A DNA stretch of 64,000 nt, taken from Puffinus mauretanicus (Eukaryota; Chordata; Aves; Procellariiformes; Procellariidae). Every line of letters starts with the position of its first letter. The stretch's first letter is position 1. Both the position numbers and the translations under genes were made by a program. This document shows, one piece after another, positions 34,313-49,300 of the stretch. The notes beneath the pieces are model-generated. The model was given only the letters and a program-made list of their open reading frames with translations. It had not been told where the DNA came from and searched no databases. Where the stretch lies: assembly GCA_023333565.1 (NCBI GenBank), contig JAJKFH010000052.1, forward strand, positions 62,001 to 126,000, in the 5' to 3' direction.

Positions 34313-37300
34313 AGAAAAAAAAAAGCCCACCCCACCCTAAACCAAAAGAGAAATGCAATCAGATGGCTTTTCTCATGCAAAGGCATGTGAAATGCAATCT
34401 TCTCCTCATGATGTATTTTTCCCAAGAGCTCTGGACGTTAAGACACTAATAAAGCACAAAGCAATCCGAAGCTCTTACCATCCCATGACCTCATGTTCCC
34501 TAAAAAATGTAATCTGAAGACCACATATTCTTTCCTTTATAAAGATTATTATTGTATGATCTAGAAATTCATATCTGGTGATGAAGATTCTTACAATATG
34601 TGTGCACAGCTTAATGAACAAAGACAGGGCAATTTCTTTCAATCCTGTTTGAAACTTACTCCTGCAGTCTAAAAGCCCATGGGAGCTTAACTTCTGAATA
34701 CACCTTAACTCATTTTTCAGTAACTCTCTTCTCTTGAATTGATCGTCTGTTCTATTACACTGAGGTGAAACATTTCTTCCTCCTCAACTAGCACTACATG
34801 AGATTGTAATCTGACTTTAGACTTGGTTAACTGGTGGGTAACAACACATTCCGTTTCAGCTAAATTCATCCCACTGATTTAGCCTCTAAAGTAGGGATTC
34901 AAAGGAAGCTGTAAAGCTACTTCCTAAGTGGGGAGGCAATTTAATTCTAAGCGCAATATTAAACTAAAACTCTGTACTAAATCAAACCAGACTTTTATTA
35001 AACATAAGATTTTTTAAAAGCACAGCTACCCCAGTCCTGCACGTAGGCCAACAAATTTTATTTCACGCATCTTCATTCCTCATGCTTTACTTAGCACAGA
35101 GATTTTTAAGAAATGCTGGAGAGCTAGGAGACCTGACTGATTTTACTTCAATGAATTGTTATTTTCAGGTGCTGGTTTTGTTTTTTGTTTTGGGTTTTTT
35201 TTTTTCCCCTCTTTTTCCCTATTTAGAATAAGCATGATCTTGAGGACAGAATCAAGGTAACTCTTTTGATCAGCCTGACATCAACAGATAAACAGGTGGC
35301 TGAGAGCAAGGCAGTACATCCTCTACTGTTAATTTCCGTAAGAGAAGCTTCTTACCAGTCTGAAGAACACAAAACTATACCCTTCAGAAATCTTTTCCCC
35401 AATGAACAGGCTGCAACATATCCCAAGTCATACATTCTTGCCACAAGAAGACTGATTACAGTCATCCAGTCCCCATATTTTGCAAGACCAAGTGCTCCTA
35501 AATTGAATTGCACTGAGGATTTGTGTTGCAGTAGGGATAAACCCATTGGCCTGGGCACCTCCAAACAGGCCAATAAACAGATGATCACTGCTTCAAATCT
35601 AAGCTGACAACAAGACCAAGAAAATATAACTAACTGACCAAAATCTCCCTCCGCACCCCCTTCAATCTTACACACCTCGGTGTCTTCCTGATCACAACAA
35701 CCCACCACAGCTGTAGTTCCAGCTTGGAGCTATTACCTGACCACCATTTTGATGGGATACACACCAACTCTCAGTCTCTTCTGTTTGGGTATGTTGTAGG
35801 ATATCCGGCCACTGCTGTTGGATATCTCTGTGTCAAAGTACACCCACCTACCCGAAGATGGCTCAGTCATTATGAAGATATCAACCTGCAAAAACAACAA
35901 AACAGTCATCTAGTGTGATAGTAGGCAACACACCCCCTATTTACAAGGCCTGTCAAGCCTAGATCATGTCAGTATGTCCAACTATGGCTTGTACTAAAAG
36001 CTTACAAGGAAGTTTGAGGGAACTTCAAAACTCAGTAAAAACTTCACATAAGGTCCTCTCAATTAGAAAATGCTTCCTAACACACAGTACAAGAGCTTAT
36101 TGCCTTCATCATTTAAAGCATTTAGCTTAGCACTGCAGGTGTTAAATGCGGGTATAGAGCTCAGAAATTTGGCAGGAACCCTAAACTAGAAAAAAGATCT
36201 TTTCAGCTTGCATGTGTATATTACATTTTTGCATACTAAGCCTACAAAATAGAAAATTTAAGCTGGTTATTAGCAAAATGACATCCTTCTCAAGTTATAA
36301 CCTTACCTACAAATGCAAAACCTAAACACTTCAAATCAAGATTTTTTTTTTCGAAAGGTTTCATCAATATGGTTTTCTTCAACTGAAATATTTCATCAAA
36401 ACTAACGTGAAGTGTATGAAATACTTTGTCTGACTTGAACTGGCACTTTTTAGCAATAAGTACATCAGTAAATCTGAGGGAGGTATCTGCAAAGTTCTCC
36501 TTCTGTATTCAATTTTTACAGAACTTAGGCATATGAGGTTAATGTGGACTTCTTCAGTGCTCAACATGCAGCCAGATACTCTACAAGATTGGCCAGCAGC
36601 TTACAAGACCACACTGTTTGTGTGTATATCCTCAATAACTCTGCAGATATGCTCTTCTTGGACTTAATGATGTTACATGACATTGGGATGTAACTATAAA
36701 CAAAACTAAATTTATTCTGAACTGATGAAATTCAGAACTGATTTTTTCTGAGGGATGGGCTTTGGTGCAAGGGAAGAAATGACAGGTATTGCTGAACGAG
36801 AAGTGTTATCAAGATCAAACAATGGCTTTACTCCTTTCTTCTGCTTTTTGACTGCAAAGTGAACTCACAGTTTGAATACAGATGTGTACCAACTGTCTCT
36901 TTAAAGTCTTGGATGGTATAAGTAGGACAAACCTTCACTTTGTACCCTGACTGATTCTGAATTTCCAACTTTCAAATGCACCACTAGCGGAGAGAGTGCC
37001 AAGGAAAACATTTTTATGATTTTCTAGGGAAAAATCTAACTTCCTTCCAACCTGCAAAGGAATATAAGACCTAACTAGGAACAGAAATATTTTCTTTTGA
37101 GAATCATACGTCTAACTTTGTTTTATTCAGCCATTCTGTTCTTACCTTCTATTCTTCCCCTTTAATAATTTTTCTTAAGTCAAGCCATTAAAGGTAGGGG
37201 CAGGGTGTGTGTGTGTGTATGTGTGGTTCAGAAAAATAATTTTTAAGTTTGCATTGGGCATTCTGAAAAATCTGCACAACTACAGTCCTTTCAGATCAAC

Positions 37301-40300
37301 ATTTTCTTTTTTCAATATCAATGTGAAAGCTACTAGAACAGCATTCTGTTGACTGTGGTAATTGAACTGTTCTGACTCAGTTTTCCCTCTCCACATCAAG
37401 AGATAATGAAATAAGTCTTTTATGTAAACTTATTTGAGATCCTTGGAGGGACAATATACAAGTGTAAAAAAAATACAGATAGTATTTCTATTACTTTTGA
37501 AACCCCTCAAAATTGGAATGAAAACTATTGGTAATTCATCACTGAGTATGGAATTCTCCGCAGTGCAATAATTAGTAATAATCTTAACATTTTTACTTAG
37601 CAATTTCTTTCAAGAGATTTTAATGACAGGATTCTATTCAGTACCCAAGCATAATATGAATCTGTTTTACCACTGCAGAAACACAGCTTATTGTTCATCC
37701 CTATCCTTCTGAAATGGGAATATGACTTCAAGGCAACCAGCCAGCACACAATAATCTATGTAGGGAGAAAAACATTAGACTATAATGCCCAGAAAATGAT
37801 GAGTTAAGTAAATCCAAGAGAGACACCTCTGGCCTCAGGAAAAGCACTGAAATGCATCTTCAGCCTAGTTTGCATTTGCACACTAAAACACTGAATATGT
37901 TGGGTTTTTTACCAACCCAAATTCATCTCGGTAAAAAGACCCAGGGCTAAAATAAATCCAGTCTACAAACCTGTAGAAACCCCAACAGGCCCATTTTAGG
38001 AATTCTTGGGAAAACAAGGGTAGTGTCCAGGACTGATCCTTGCCTCAGTAAAAACTGGCATGTCAAGCCCACCTCAGGTTAATTAACGTTTTCTAATAGG
38101 TCAACAGACTGAGGCTGAGATTACCTAGGTGGCCAGTCCCATGGGAACAAGAGAGGATATGACTGGCAAAGAGAAGCTTAACCTCCGTCTCCTTGTCTTG
38201 ACCAGATGGCCTCATCCCCATTATCACTACTCTGTTGTGCCTCAACAGGAGCCACCCAAAACAGATGAGGTTCAAGGAAAATTTCCTGCCTGCTGACGAT
38301 AGCACCGTGATGTGATAGAGCAGATCAGGCTTTCCTGTCATATGCAAACAAACACTTCAAGGTCTGCTCAAGTCTGCAGGCCACACTGCTAATTGACATA
38401 AATCCTTTCCCCGCTGTAATTCCCACTAGGGAAGGTGGGAAAGGGATGGCCTTTCCTTTGACAGGTTCAATGGTCTTGTGGTTTGTTCTAATTTCTGCAC
38501 TGTACCAGTTACAAGAGTGTCCAACTTTTGACCTGAGGCATTGCTAGGATATAGGCACAAATAATGCATGCCAGGAGATTCATTACATACACAGCTTTGA
38601 TCTGCAGTCTTCCTGACTGTAGATCTAATTGAAGACCTTCAATGCAATCCAATCCACGCAGATATATTTAACTGACGTTTTGATCTTACATTTGAGAAAT
38701 GGCACAAAGAGGAAATTATTAAGTCTTGGAACCATACAATTCTGGTGTTCTTCGTAGGACCACTATGAAGCCCTTTGGTGCCCTATTCATCATTGTACCA
38801 GAAGAACCTTATCAATGAATAAAATGTGATCAGATTGAAAAAATTTATAAAAACTAATAAAGAGCTGTGATTAAAATCTTCACAATCAGAGAAAATCTGT
38901 GATCCTGTCTTGCATGTAAACTCAAGTGATGGGGCTGCTTTAAGTCTTTTTTACAAACCATATGGACAAGATTGAAGCAGTGATGGTCTTAAAAATATAA
39001 CCATAACTTATACTGACAGTTCAATGTGTATCAGCAGAAGATATGCTGAATTCTACAACAAAGTCTTAGAAGCATCACATCACTTATATCTTGTGGAGTT
39101 GACTAGCAAAGCCCAGCTGTGACAGAAGCATGGTCATTAGAGACATGGTTCCAGAACCATCCATCCCTGCCATCTGCACTAGCAAATATACTCTGAAGAA
39201 GACATGCCGTCAGGAGGCTGATCCCTAGAGGCATCAGGTTAGTCCTGCATCTTAGCAGAATGGGCACCAACAAAACAGGCCAAGTGAAGCCTCCACACTT
39301 CAGTTTTACCCTCAGCTCAGCAGCATTGCTCTGTTAATTTCCACAAAAATTCTTACAGTCTCAGTGAATATGAACAAATGTGTTCATTTAATGCTTGGCA
39401 TTGTTAGCTGTAAGCCTGGCTACCGCAGGCAGCTTTAGGAGCGACAGTTCCAATCGTGTGACATTACTACTTAAGTTCTAAAACTTATCTTTACTCCTCC
39501 ATGTGTAAGAGAAACAGCAGCCACCTAGCCTCTGGAATCCCTATTCTTTCATCTTGTTGTCTTACCTGGATAGGAGGATATACAATTTTCTTTTAGTAAT
39601 TTGCCAACCACTGTAAAATTCTTTTTCCTCCTTCTCAAAAAATTGTCTCCAGTAGGTGGTACAATCAGATGGCAGGTTCAGAAATCACTGCACAGCAGAC
39701 TCATCATTAACCAGAGGAGATAGCCAGCATCATGTAAGAAGGATGAAAGCTGGGAAAAAGGTCAGCTATCAGGAAAGCCCACTTACAGCATATTTTTGCT
39801 GAAGTGGTGGGGGCTAGTGACATACTTCCCCTCACTATAAGGCTTTCTCTGGTACTATACATGTGTGCTACATTCAACAACTGTTTCTAGTAAAAGCTGG
39901 TTCAGAAAAATAAGGAAATCGATTACTCAGACTTTACCTTTTCACCTGTTAAAGCTACCATGTCCAGAGGTCCATACATAAAGCGCCCAACTAGTACCTG
40001 AGGACCATCTTCTGCTGCAATGATGTCATTAGCTCGGTGATTAGCAGTCACATTCTGAAATAAGAGCAGAAGGTGGGAAGGGTAGTATTTGCTTTTGTAA
40101 TGAGGCTACTGTCTCTATTATGTTATTATGAACAGTGACACAGAAACACAGTCCTGGACAGTGTGTCTGAGGTACGTCACAGTGCACCTCAGAGCACCTA
40201 GCAAAACTGTGTTCCTATTTCAGCTGGAGCCAGGTTTCCTGTAATGGTGGGTTCCTGAATAGACTTTTTAGTGAGAGCACTCAAATAAGAGAGAACCAGA

Positions 40301-43300
40301 TAAGAGAGACAAAATAAGAGAGAACATTTAAGGGAATGACAATTATCTTTCTCTTCAAGTGGTGCCATAGATTCACACGATTATGTGCAAGACACATAAT
40401 TGACATTTCTAACTGAAGTGGCATCTGAGGAATGAAGAAAATATTTTTTTCTTGAATTATGGATTCATCTAGCATATAATAAAATAGAAGAACAACCTCT
40501 TTGCTTAACTGAAACTTAAGGCCCCTCTGTTATTTAAAGAAGGAAATACACTTTCTCCCAACATGTAGAGATAATAAATTGTTCCTATTCCTTAACTGTT
40601 AATTCGTTCGCCTCTGGATTACGTTAGCAGTTTTCAGCTCTTTAGTAATATTCAGTTATGTAGACTCATGCTTTGGGAGATCAAACTCCATTTAAATTGC
40701 TGCCAAACCCAAGTTCTATAGCTGCCACAGATGTTCAGATTTATACTTACTCTCAATTTGACATGTGTCCTTTTGCGTAGCCATTTTTCTCGTGGATTGG
40801 ACGGACTCAGTGTTGCTGGATCCAGGTTGTCATTTTCCTTGAAATTTACATTTTCATACCTCATCACCTGAAATTGTATTAATATTTTAATAAACAGTGT
40901 GCGGCCTGAGGAGTCCTGGTACTTGGCAAAGAAAGGGAAAGTACACTGCTGCCCCAGCTGAATTACACTGCAGAGCCAAAAGTACAATGAAAGTAGAAAG
41001 AGGTACAGGCCATATGTTCACATTAATTGCATAGACAAATAAACTGCTTTCACTCTGTTGGGCAACACTTAATCTCAAGTACTTATTGAACAGCTTTTCC
41101 ATTCACAACAGAGCTTGCACATTCTTCCACAGAAAATGGTGAAAACATTAGGATGGTATCAAGTGACAGTCACATTATCTGTTCATGGTCTGCAAAGTCA
41201 GTAAAGCAGCTTAAGACCACAAAAGTATTTTTTAATGTCCTTTACGGGGCAGAGGTCGGATTCCTGACTCCATCTGTATTGATTTTCTATACATATACCC
41301 CAACAGAATGGTTCTTATCACCTTTTGGATATTACTCACCACTGCAGTAGGTGATAGGCTCAGGATTTGGCCTGTGGCTAGTAACGTCTGAAGATAAGAG
41401 GACTATAGCTTGTGAACGTGCAGAGCCCCAATATGTCATACAAGCTACACATTCTTACAACCTAAATATCACACACTTACCAAGAAACTTGCATGTCCAA
41501 CTCAGATTTCAGGACACAATACAGATTTCAGAATCTGTGGGTTATGCCCTGTTTCAATCAAAACCACAAGCCCTGTCTTACCGAAATTTGTGGGTTGCAC
41601 GCTGGGATCATGGATAGCATGAGGCTACTTCATTTTGAATGAGAAATAGCTTAGTCTATTTCTTTCACAAGCTAGCAGAAAATTACTCAAGTTGAACAGT
41701 TGGTTTTCTGTGCTGAAGTTTTCCGACCTGGATGCCCGCTCTGTAAGAGTGGCCTAGAATCCCTTTGAAAGATGTCTCATATGAAGTCCCTTGAGTACAA
41801 TCCTACTGCATTCAGCCTTAGCAAAGCAGTTGGCTTGCAACAAATCATAGTAATGCTGAGAGGTCAGTATGTTTTTTAACAAATTGGCATAAATTCTGTT
41901 CACTGGAGGTCATGTGCAGGAAATATATGTGCCCACAGGACATTCAGGAGCCATCAGCTTTAACCTTAACCCCCAGGCAAAGGGCAGAATGTCCAGACTA
42001 TGCTGGAACTAACCAGTCCTTTATGTAGTGCTGTAAGCTCACATATTGCTTTACGGGCACGTTCCAAATGCTTGAAGGGCTTATTAAATTCTAAAAGCTG
42101 TAATGCACGTACAAGGCTAGCTAAGACACAACAATGCAACTTGATATGAATGCACAGAGAGAACAAGTAGAATAAAGCAGGAATGATTGCTAACAGACAA
42201 CTGGGCTCAGGGGCGCATTTGAAAGGGAAGATGGGAGAATGTTCTGATGAATTCAAGGCAAAAAACATCCTGAGAGAGAAGATGAGATGACAAGAGTTAT
42301 GAGAGACCTGCAAAGGAGAGGAGAAACATTTATGTACAATTATCTAGGGCCCCTGAACAGAAAAAACATGGACTTGCATCCTGTCACTTCCAGTAGAAAC
42401 CTCTCCTCTACTTTGGGATGAGCATCAAATAAGATTCCTGTTCTGGAGACTGTTCTTGTTTGTGGAAAAACTCTTCAGCAACTTTTACTTTGCCTTGATT
42501 ACAGTGATGCTAGTTATAAACAAAGTTTTTTAAATTAGCTTTTAAAATTATGCATTGCTTAATGATACATTTTGACTGGAATCAGGTATACTAAAGGATG
42601 CTCTGAAAGGACAGCAAGAGGTTGAAGGACTCTTAGAATGTCACAAATTAAAAACAGCAATCAAAAACTCCGCAAGTGGTCTGGTTACCAGCCAGATTGT
42701 CTGCCGCACACTCCACTCACAGACTGCCATATAAAGATGGGGGCTCGGTACAATTGCAAACTGTGACTCAGCAGCCTCCAGTCTGAGGGAGGGAACTCAG
42801 CCACTGAGCTTCCATTCCCAGGAGCTACCAGGTAAGCCTCCAGGGAACTAACGTCATTGACACCAGCACTGGGAGCAGGAGGTGGAGGGAGTTAACACTC
42901 GGAGACCAGCTAAAAGGAGTTGCGAGAGAGGCAGACACACTGACATCTGCCAAACTGATTTAATGAAAAAAAGTCACTGTGCAGTTTCCTGCATTATTCT
43001 CTCTACTGTTTGCCTGGCAGCAGCTGTTTCATCATTCACTGGATGTAAAAACCACACTGATTCTTGAGTTAATCCAAATTAAACTGCTTGTGATTGGCTT
43101 TTAGGTGAGTGTCACTTTGGGTTCTTGGAGGGACACTTATCCTGCAGGCTTCACTTGACCACCACTTAACTTTTTTTTTAATCCCAGGTGAGATTTCTCA
43201 GCCTCACCATTTTCTCTGGAGGTCAGCATTATCCCTAATTCACTGTGAGCTGTTGTCTAATTACTGACACAGTAGGAACAAGAGACCCATCATATGACTC

Positions 43301-46300
43301 AGAAATAAATTCTGAGGAGACAGTGCACACAATGCCTCGAAATACTCTAGTATTACAGGAAAAACATGATTTTCTTATGGGAGAAGTACTTTCAAACTGC
43401 TGGTTTATTATCAAATGTATGCTAATAATTTGATATTTGGTAGGGAAATACATAATTAAGTAAGACTGGAGATAGCCTATTCCTTCAAAAACAGGAGGAA
43501 ATTAATACATAATTCAGGGTTATACTGATCTAGGGCATGGGAGGAGCAAGTAAGGTATGCATGACAGTGCATTGTTCCCAGTCACACAGTCAGTAGTAAG
43601 AACACCAGCCAGCAGTGCTAATGGTGGGCTCACTGTCCCCTTCACCTCTCCAATAAATCCACATCTGTCATTCCTACATCCAGTTGTATGTGATGCAACC
43701 ACAGTTAGCTATCTAACTGAACTAAAGATTAAAAGACTGATCACCCTTGGAAGTTGCAATCAACAATCACAAGATTATTTGTTGCAGAGAAAAAATAGAG
43801 ATCAATGACCTGTCTTAAAATGAAGGCCACAACGTCTGTTGATTCCCAGTAGCTGGCATGGAAGAGATGCGGCAGGGCCACAGTTGGAAAGGCTGTCAGC
43901 ACATCTGGACAATACAAGGCATAATCTATTCGTTTTGTTCCCCACCACTTCGCAGTAACTACAAAAAAACCAAACAAAACAGCATCACATTTCAATAAGA
44001 TATCTTCTTAATAAATCTCTTGCCGTCTTTCTGTTTAAGCTAGATAATTGAATGAAGTCTTCTGCTTTTTTAATCTTGACATTTAGAGTCCTTTAAAGGT
44101 ATCTACCAAACACGAAAGTACTGTTTTCACTGAATGCATCATCACTTAAATGTCTGCAATCTAAACAGTTCTACTGGCTCCAAGTTTTGGGAAGCAGAAA
44201 TCACCTCAGCATGATTCCCATTGCTTCCTGGTCCACGGAAAATGTAGTGAAAGACTAGTACTTTTATGATCATGTTAGAGAGTAAGAATTGCAAATGCTT
44301 CCCAAATAGTGAACAGAATATTGATATATGACTACAGTCCATAACAGGACAACATAATGGTTTATAGCACTTTTTATTACGGGTAACAAATCTTATCTAT
44401 CTGTATTTCTTCATGCCTGGAACATGCTTCTAAACCCCTCTCAGTATGAAACCCTTCATGACTATTTATGAGTGGAACCTTAATATAAAACTGTGACTTC
44501 ACTCACTTCTGTTACTTCATCTACTTAATTACAAACAGAAGAGGAAGCTAAATTGTGTTATTTAAAATTGTGGCAACTTAGGCTGTTCTCATTCTCCCCA
44601 AATTTCCAAGCAGGTAATTTGCCTTTTCATAATAAACTTTTCCACAGAAAGGATGTGGAGGGAAGGGTTGTTGCCATATCAGACATCACAAGGCACCAGG
44701 ATTCACTCACTGTTGGTGAGGTATGCTGATGGCAAGCTTTCTGTTGACCCTGAGTTTTCACTGTTTGTGCTGGCCAAGCTCAACTTCCTTGTTTTTCCTT
44801 GTGGTTGATCAGATGCATTTGGAGATCCAGGACTCTCCTGAGAGAAAGGTATGTTCAAAGAGCTGTTCTCAAGGAACAGAGCACTGTAGCTATGGATAGC
44901 ATCACCTGCAGGTTACAGAAATGAAAATAATAATAAAAAAATAATGGGATGAACAACATGGCTTTGAAACTTGTGTGTGTATTTTTTTATTTATTTTTTT
45001 TAATACAGAGCTAATGAGTGTTCTGCTGAATAATACCAGATTTAATGACCGTGGATGAAACTCCTTCAGAGTGAGGAGGACAGCATGAGACAGCATGACT
45101 AAATAGAGAAAGCACACCTTACTGCCATCAAAATGCAGTGGCAGCTGGGTGCTTTTGGCCAAGATCTTCCAAACTGGGTAGTGATGTTCAGAGGCTATTT
45201 TACTTCACACTCAACCCTATCGATTTTAAAGTCATTCTTTGAGAAGAGCTACACAGCTCCGGGAGTCTGTGATACTTCTCTTGTCCTCTTCCTGACATGA
45301 GCAAAACGACTTTAGAAAGAGAGTCTTCAGCAAGGCTATCTACTGGTTTGCGTGTTCCCAAATGGAACAGAATGCTCATTTATTCTTGCCACTCTGACAG
45401 ATGAGCTATGTGCCATGGCTAACACCTCTACTTAATGAAACAAAACACAGCCTTCCTCCTGAGGTGTTCTAAAACATGTAAGAACAGACATGCATTTAAA
45501 TAAAAGCATTACTGATAATTTTGCTTGAAGCAGCCTGCCCATCCCTCCTGCACCTAGGAAAGGCAGAACCTCAACTGAGAGATAGGATATACAATGAAGT
45601 GCATATCAAAAGCGGCTGACTCCTCAGTGTTGTTTTTCAGAGAACAAACCTCTTGGAGAGATTAGAACAGCGAACAAAAAAAAAGAGAGACTCAGTTCAA
45701 TGCACATAATACAAAAGAAAGCAGACGGCCCTTGATGATGTATTGCTCTATTTCTGAGTGTATTTCCGTCCCATTCAGACAAATAACTGTAATCATGCTG
45801 TACTCATCTTTCACATGGTCTTGGTTTGGGAACTATGTCATATGATTCTTTATGTGGTGGAGGCCTGGAATAAGTTTCTCTTCAACTTTTCAAGTCTTAC
45901 CAACTCTTAATGCAATGAATACCTCAATGGCGCTCACAGGAGAACACAAGAAGTTGCTGCTTTCAAGGACACCATTCCTTAAAAAAATACACTGGAAGCA
46001 TAAGTGCCTATAGATTATCAGAACTGGTAAAATATGTCACCGTTAAATGAAAAGGAATAGCAGCATAGCTCCCTACAATCTCCTCCCTTCCAAAAAGCAG
46101 ACACGACTAGAAAGATTCTGGCTTGTTTTGACATAAGCCTGAATATCTCAACTGCATGAGACAACACAAGGAGCTGTCCTGCAACTGAATCAGAGAAAAA
46201 ATTAAATTTTTAACACTTTGTGACGGGTATGCAGTTTGGACAGAATATGTTCAATTGTAGTTTCCATGGGAACATGTGCTTTGAGTTTTCATTAAAGAAA

Positions 46301-49300
46301 CTGCAATGTACTGTTCTTTCAAAGGAATTTTGTTGACGCCACACAGTAGGGAAAGCTACATGTGGCTGTGTAGGAAAGCTTGATGGAGGTGAAAAGAATG
46401 GAAAGATAATTTTATTACTTCCCTTGTCCCAGGCAAACTATATAGATTCCAACACAGACAACTGAAAAGAAAACACAATGCTGCTTTCCTATTACTTACC
46501 TCACAAAATGAGGAAGTATTATACGCTTTTTGTAGTGAAAGAAGCTGTACAAAGAAGTAAAAGATCTGATTCTATGTCATACTAAATACTGAACAGCAAG
46601 GGACCCGAATCTTCTGATAACAAACCCCAAATCACGTGGCCTAAAATATCACAACAGATCAGTTCACTGAAGAGGGTAGCAGAATATATATATATAATAT
46701 AAGTAGCAGGACATAAGCAGTAAGGAACAGGGAAGCTGCCAAATTGCACCCCATTATGGCTCTACCTGAACCAGAACCCTGATCCAAACATCAACCAACA
46801 GGAAATTCCACAGAAGGTGGTGCAATGAATCCCATAAATGAGAGCTATATGTCCATGAAGTGCTCATGATTGGCAGTGTTCTGATGCATATTTTCTGCTT
46901 CCCCTTCCAAAAGATTCACTGAAATAAAAAAGGTTGTGCTTTTAAAATAAATTTTCTGCTTCTCAATTGTTGTTGCTCTGCTGAAACAGTTGTAAATTGA
47001 CCCTAATTTAATCCTTCCTCCCGCATTATAATTTTGCCAGAGTCTTGGTTTTTCGTTCCCACTGAAATGGAGATGGAGAGACAAGTAAAAGTAGTAACTT
47101 TGCACAGAATGGAAAACATGTTGTCAGCCAACATATCTGTTAGCCTTTTTCCATATTATTGACTAGTTTAAGACCAGCTTAGTAAGGGGTCTTGTGCCTT
47201 GAAACATGTTTTTTATTTTGTAATACTGTTATTGTAAGCTCAGTAACCCTTCTCCCTATGAAGAGATCAAATCAATAAAATGGAATGCATTTTTGGCAGT
47301 TTTTCTTTCCTGTCTCCTGAATTATCTTTATTTTAAACAGGTAGGGCAGCCTGCTTTCATCTCTGTAGGTCCGGTCTTCGTTGGATTGTAAAGGAGGACA
47401 GAGAGCACTGGTTAGAGATTAATAAAGTACACGTAATACTGTATTTTTCTAAAAGCCCTGTGTTCAACTTTAGACTAGGACAGTCTACTTGCATAATTCT
47501 TCTATTTAAATAACTGAAATGGGTACTTCCACCCAAAACCACCTTTCTCATGGCTCTGAGGGTCACTAAAGGCTCTTACTATTTATCCTACTAGCCTAAA
47601 TTTACTATCATGCTTGATAAGAAATAAAATAAAGGCAGATTATTTTACAGAGTCTCATCTTGGATAATTATGATAGTTACAGCCAACAGAAAGAGGCAAA
47701 GTAACTTCCTCAAGGCCACACAGTAATCATCTCAAGACAAATTTAACAATACTTTATTTTATGCATATACAATTGGAGAAGTACTGTGCTTTTAGACCTT
47801 AATTTCTATCTATCCATAATGAAGCAGACCAGTTGGATCAGCCATAGTCTGGACTGGCACTCCTGCACATTCCCTATAAATAAAACTGCAAGAGAAAAAT
47901 TTTGCAATTATTTCAATTGTGCTGCAAAGTAAAATGTGAGCTAGAAGCTCAAACAGTAGAGAGGATTATGATTATCTACATTCTGCTATGTCAAATGTCT
48001 AAAAAGTAGAATAGGTTGAAACCAGGTGTTTTGAATTAATACACAACCACCATATTTTCAACCCTCAAGCAGATAAAATGCATCATGTCATAAGCAGCAT
48101 AGCAAAAAAAGGAATTAAATCCCCCATGTTATTAAAAGACATGACTAGTGGTAGATCAGAGACCTATCACAAAGCTAAGGTTCACTTATAATAGCTACAA
48201 AAGCACTTTGATTATGAAATGTCAACTAGGCAGCAGCTGAGAAAGCTGCTGTTTAATGAAAGGTCAAGACAGGATGGCTTTCTCTGGGCTGTAACATAAC
48301 CTGAACTTTGTACCTTGGCCTTATAGTGAAAAAAACCCCACCAATTACTAAATCACTTTTTTGCCTGAACCATTATTTACTGCTATGTCTTCTGTCAGCA
48401 ATCACCATAGATGAAAGAGTTATGAAGAGAAACGTTTTCTCCACCTGCTCTGTACGTCTGGCAGTGCTTTGCATGCAGCTTCTTTTACTTTCACTTGTCT
48501 GCATAACACAGTACACGAGGTAAATATTCCCTTAAGAAGTGACTTCTGAAAAAGTGGGATGCCTTATGTGATTATTTCCACTCTGTCTATCCAGTGCATA
48601 GGTCGAAGATATCTCAGATATTAAATTTAATCTTTGCTGATTTTTCTTTCTCTTTGCATATAACGTGTTGGCATGTTAAATCACGCCTCAAATATTTTTA
48701 TTTTATTAAGCTATTTTATCAATAGCCTAACAACGTCATCACATCCACATTAGGAATTGTATCTATAGAAGATACAGTTGCAACTGACCAAGTAATTGAC
48801 AGAAAGAGGAATAACTCTCTGGGCTAGTCAAGTCTCTGTCAAAATCAAGCCTGGTAAGAGTCAGCTTTCATCATCATTAAGGTGTTAATAGATCAATCCA
48901 TCACACACACAAACAATACCACATTACTACAAACTGAATGACCCTGGGGGCAGACTTAGTGATAAGTATTGATGCCTGCTGGATGCAAAAGGCAATCATC
49001 TAGATAAAGGTGTGCCCTGCTCTTTAAGTCCTGTCATTTAAGTCTTAGATGTTTCCTGAATCTCAATGGAAAAAGTAAATTTGATAAACTAAAAGCTTCA
49101 AGATAAACCCTATGCACAGAGCAGCTGGCTCCAAGGGCTTCATTTGATTGGCAAGAACCGAAAGACAGCTATAGAAATCCCACCCCCCCAGTTTTCATCA
49201 TGTTCTCCAGCCTGTGTTATCACTGAACCGTTCCTATGAATCATATGGTGAAATTCTCTTCTAGTAGAAATCTTTTTTCATGCGGCTTCTGGATCATAAT

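Noticed and set aside
34134..34449. Poly-Phe and poly-Lys frames
   Set aside because: Translation of an A-rich low-complexity run.
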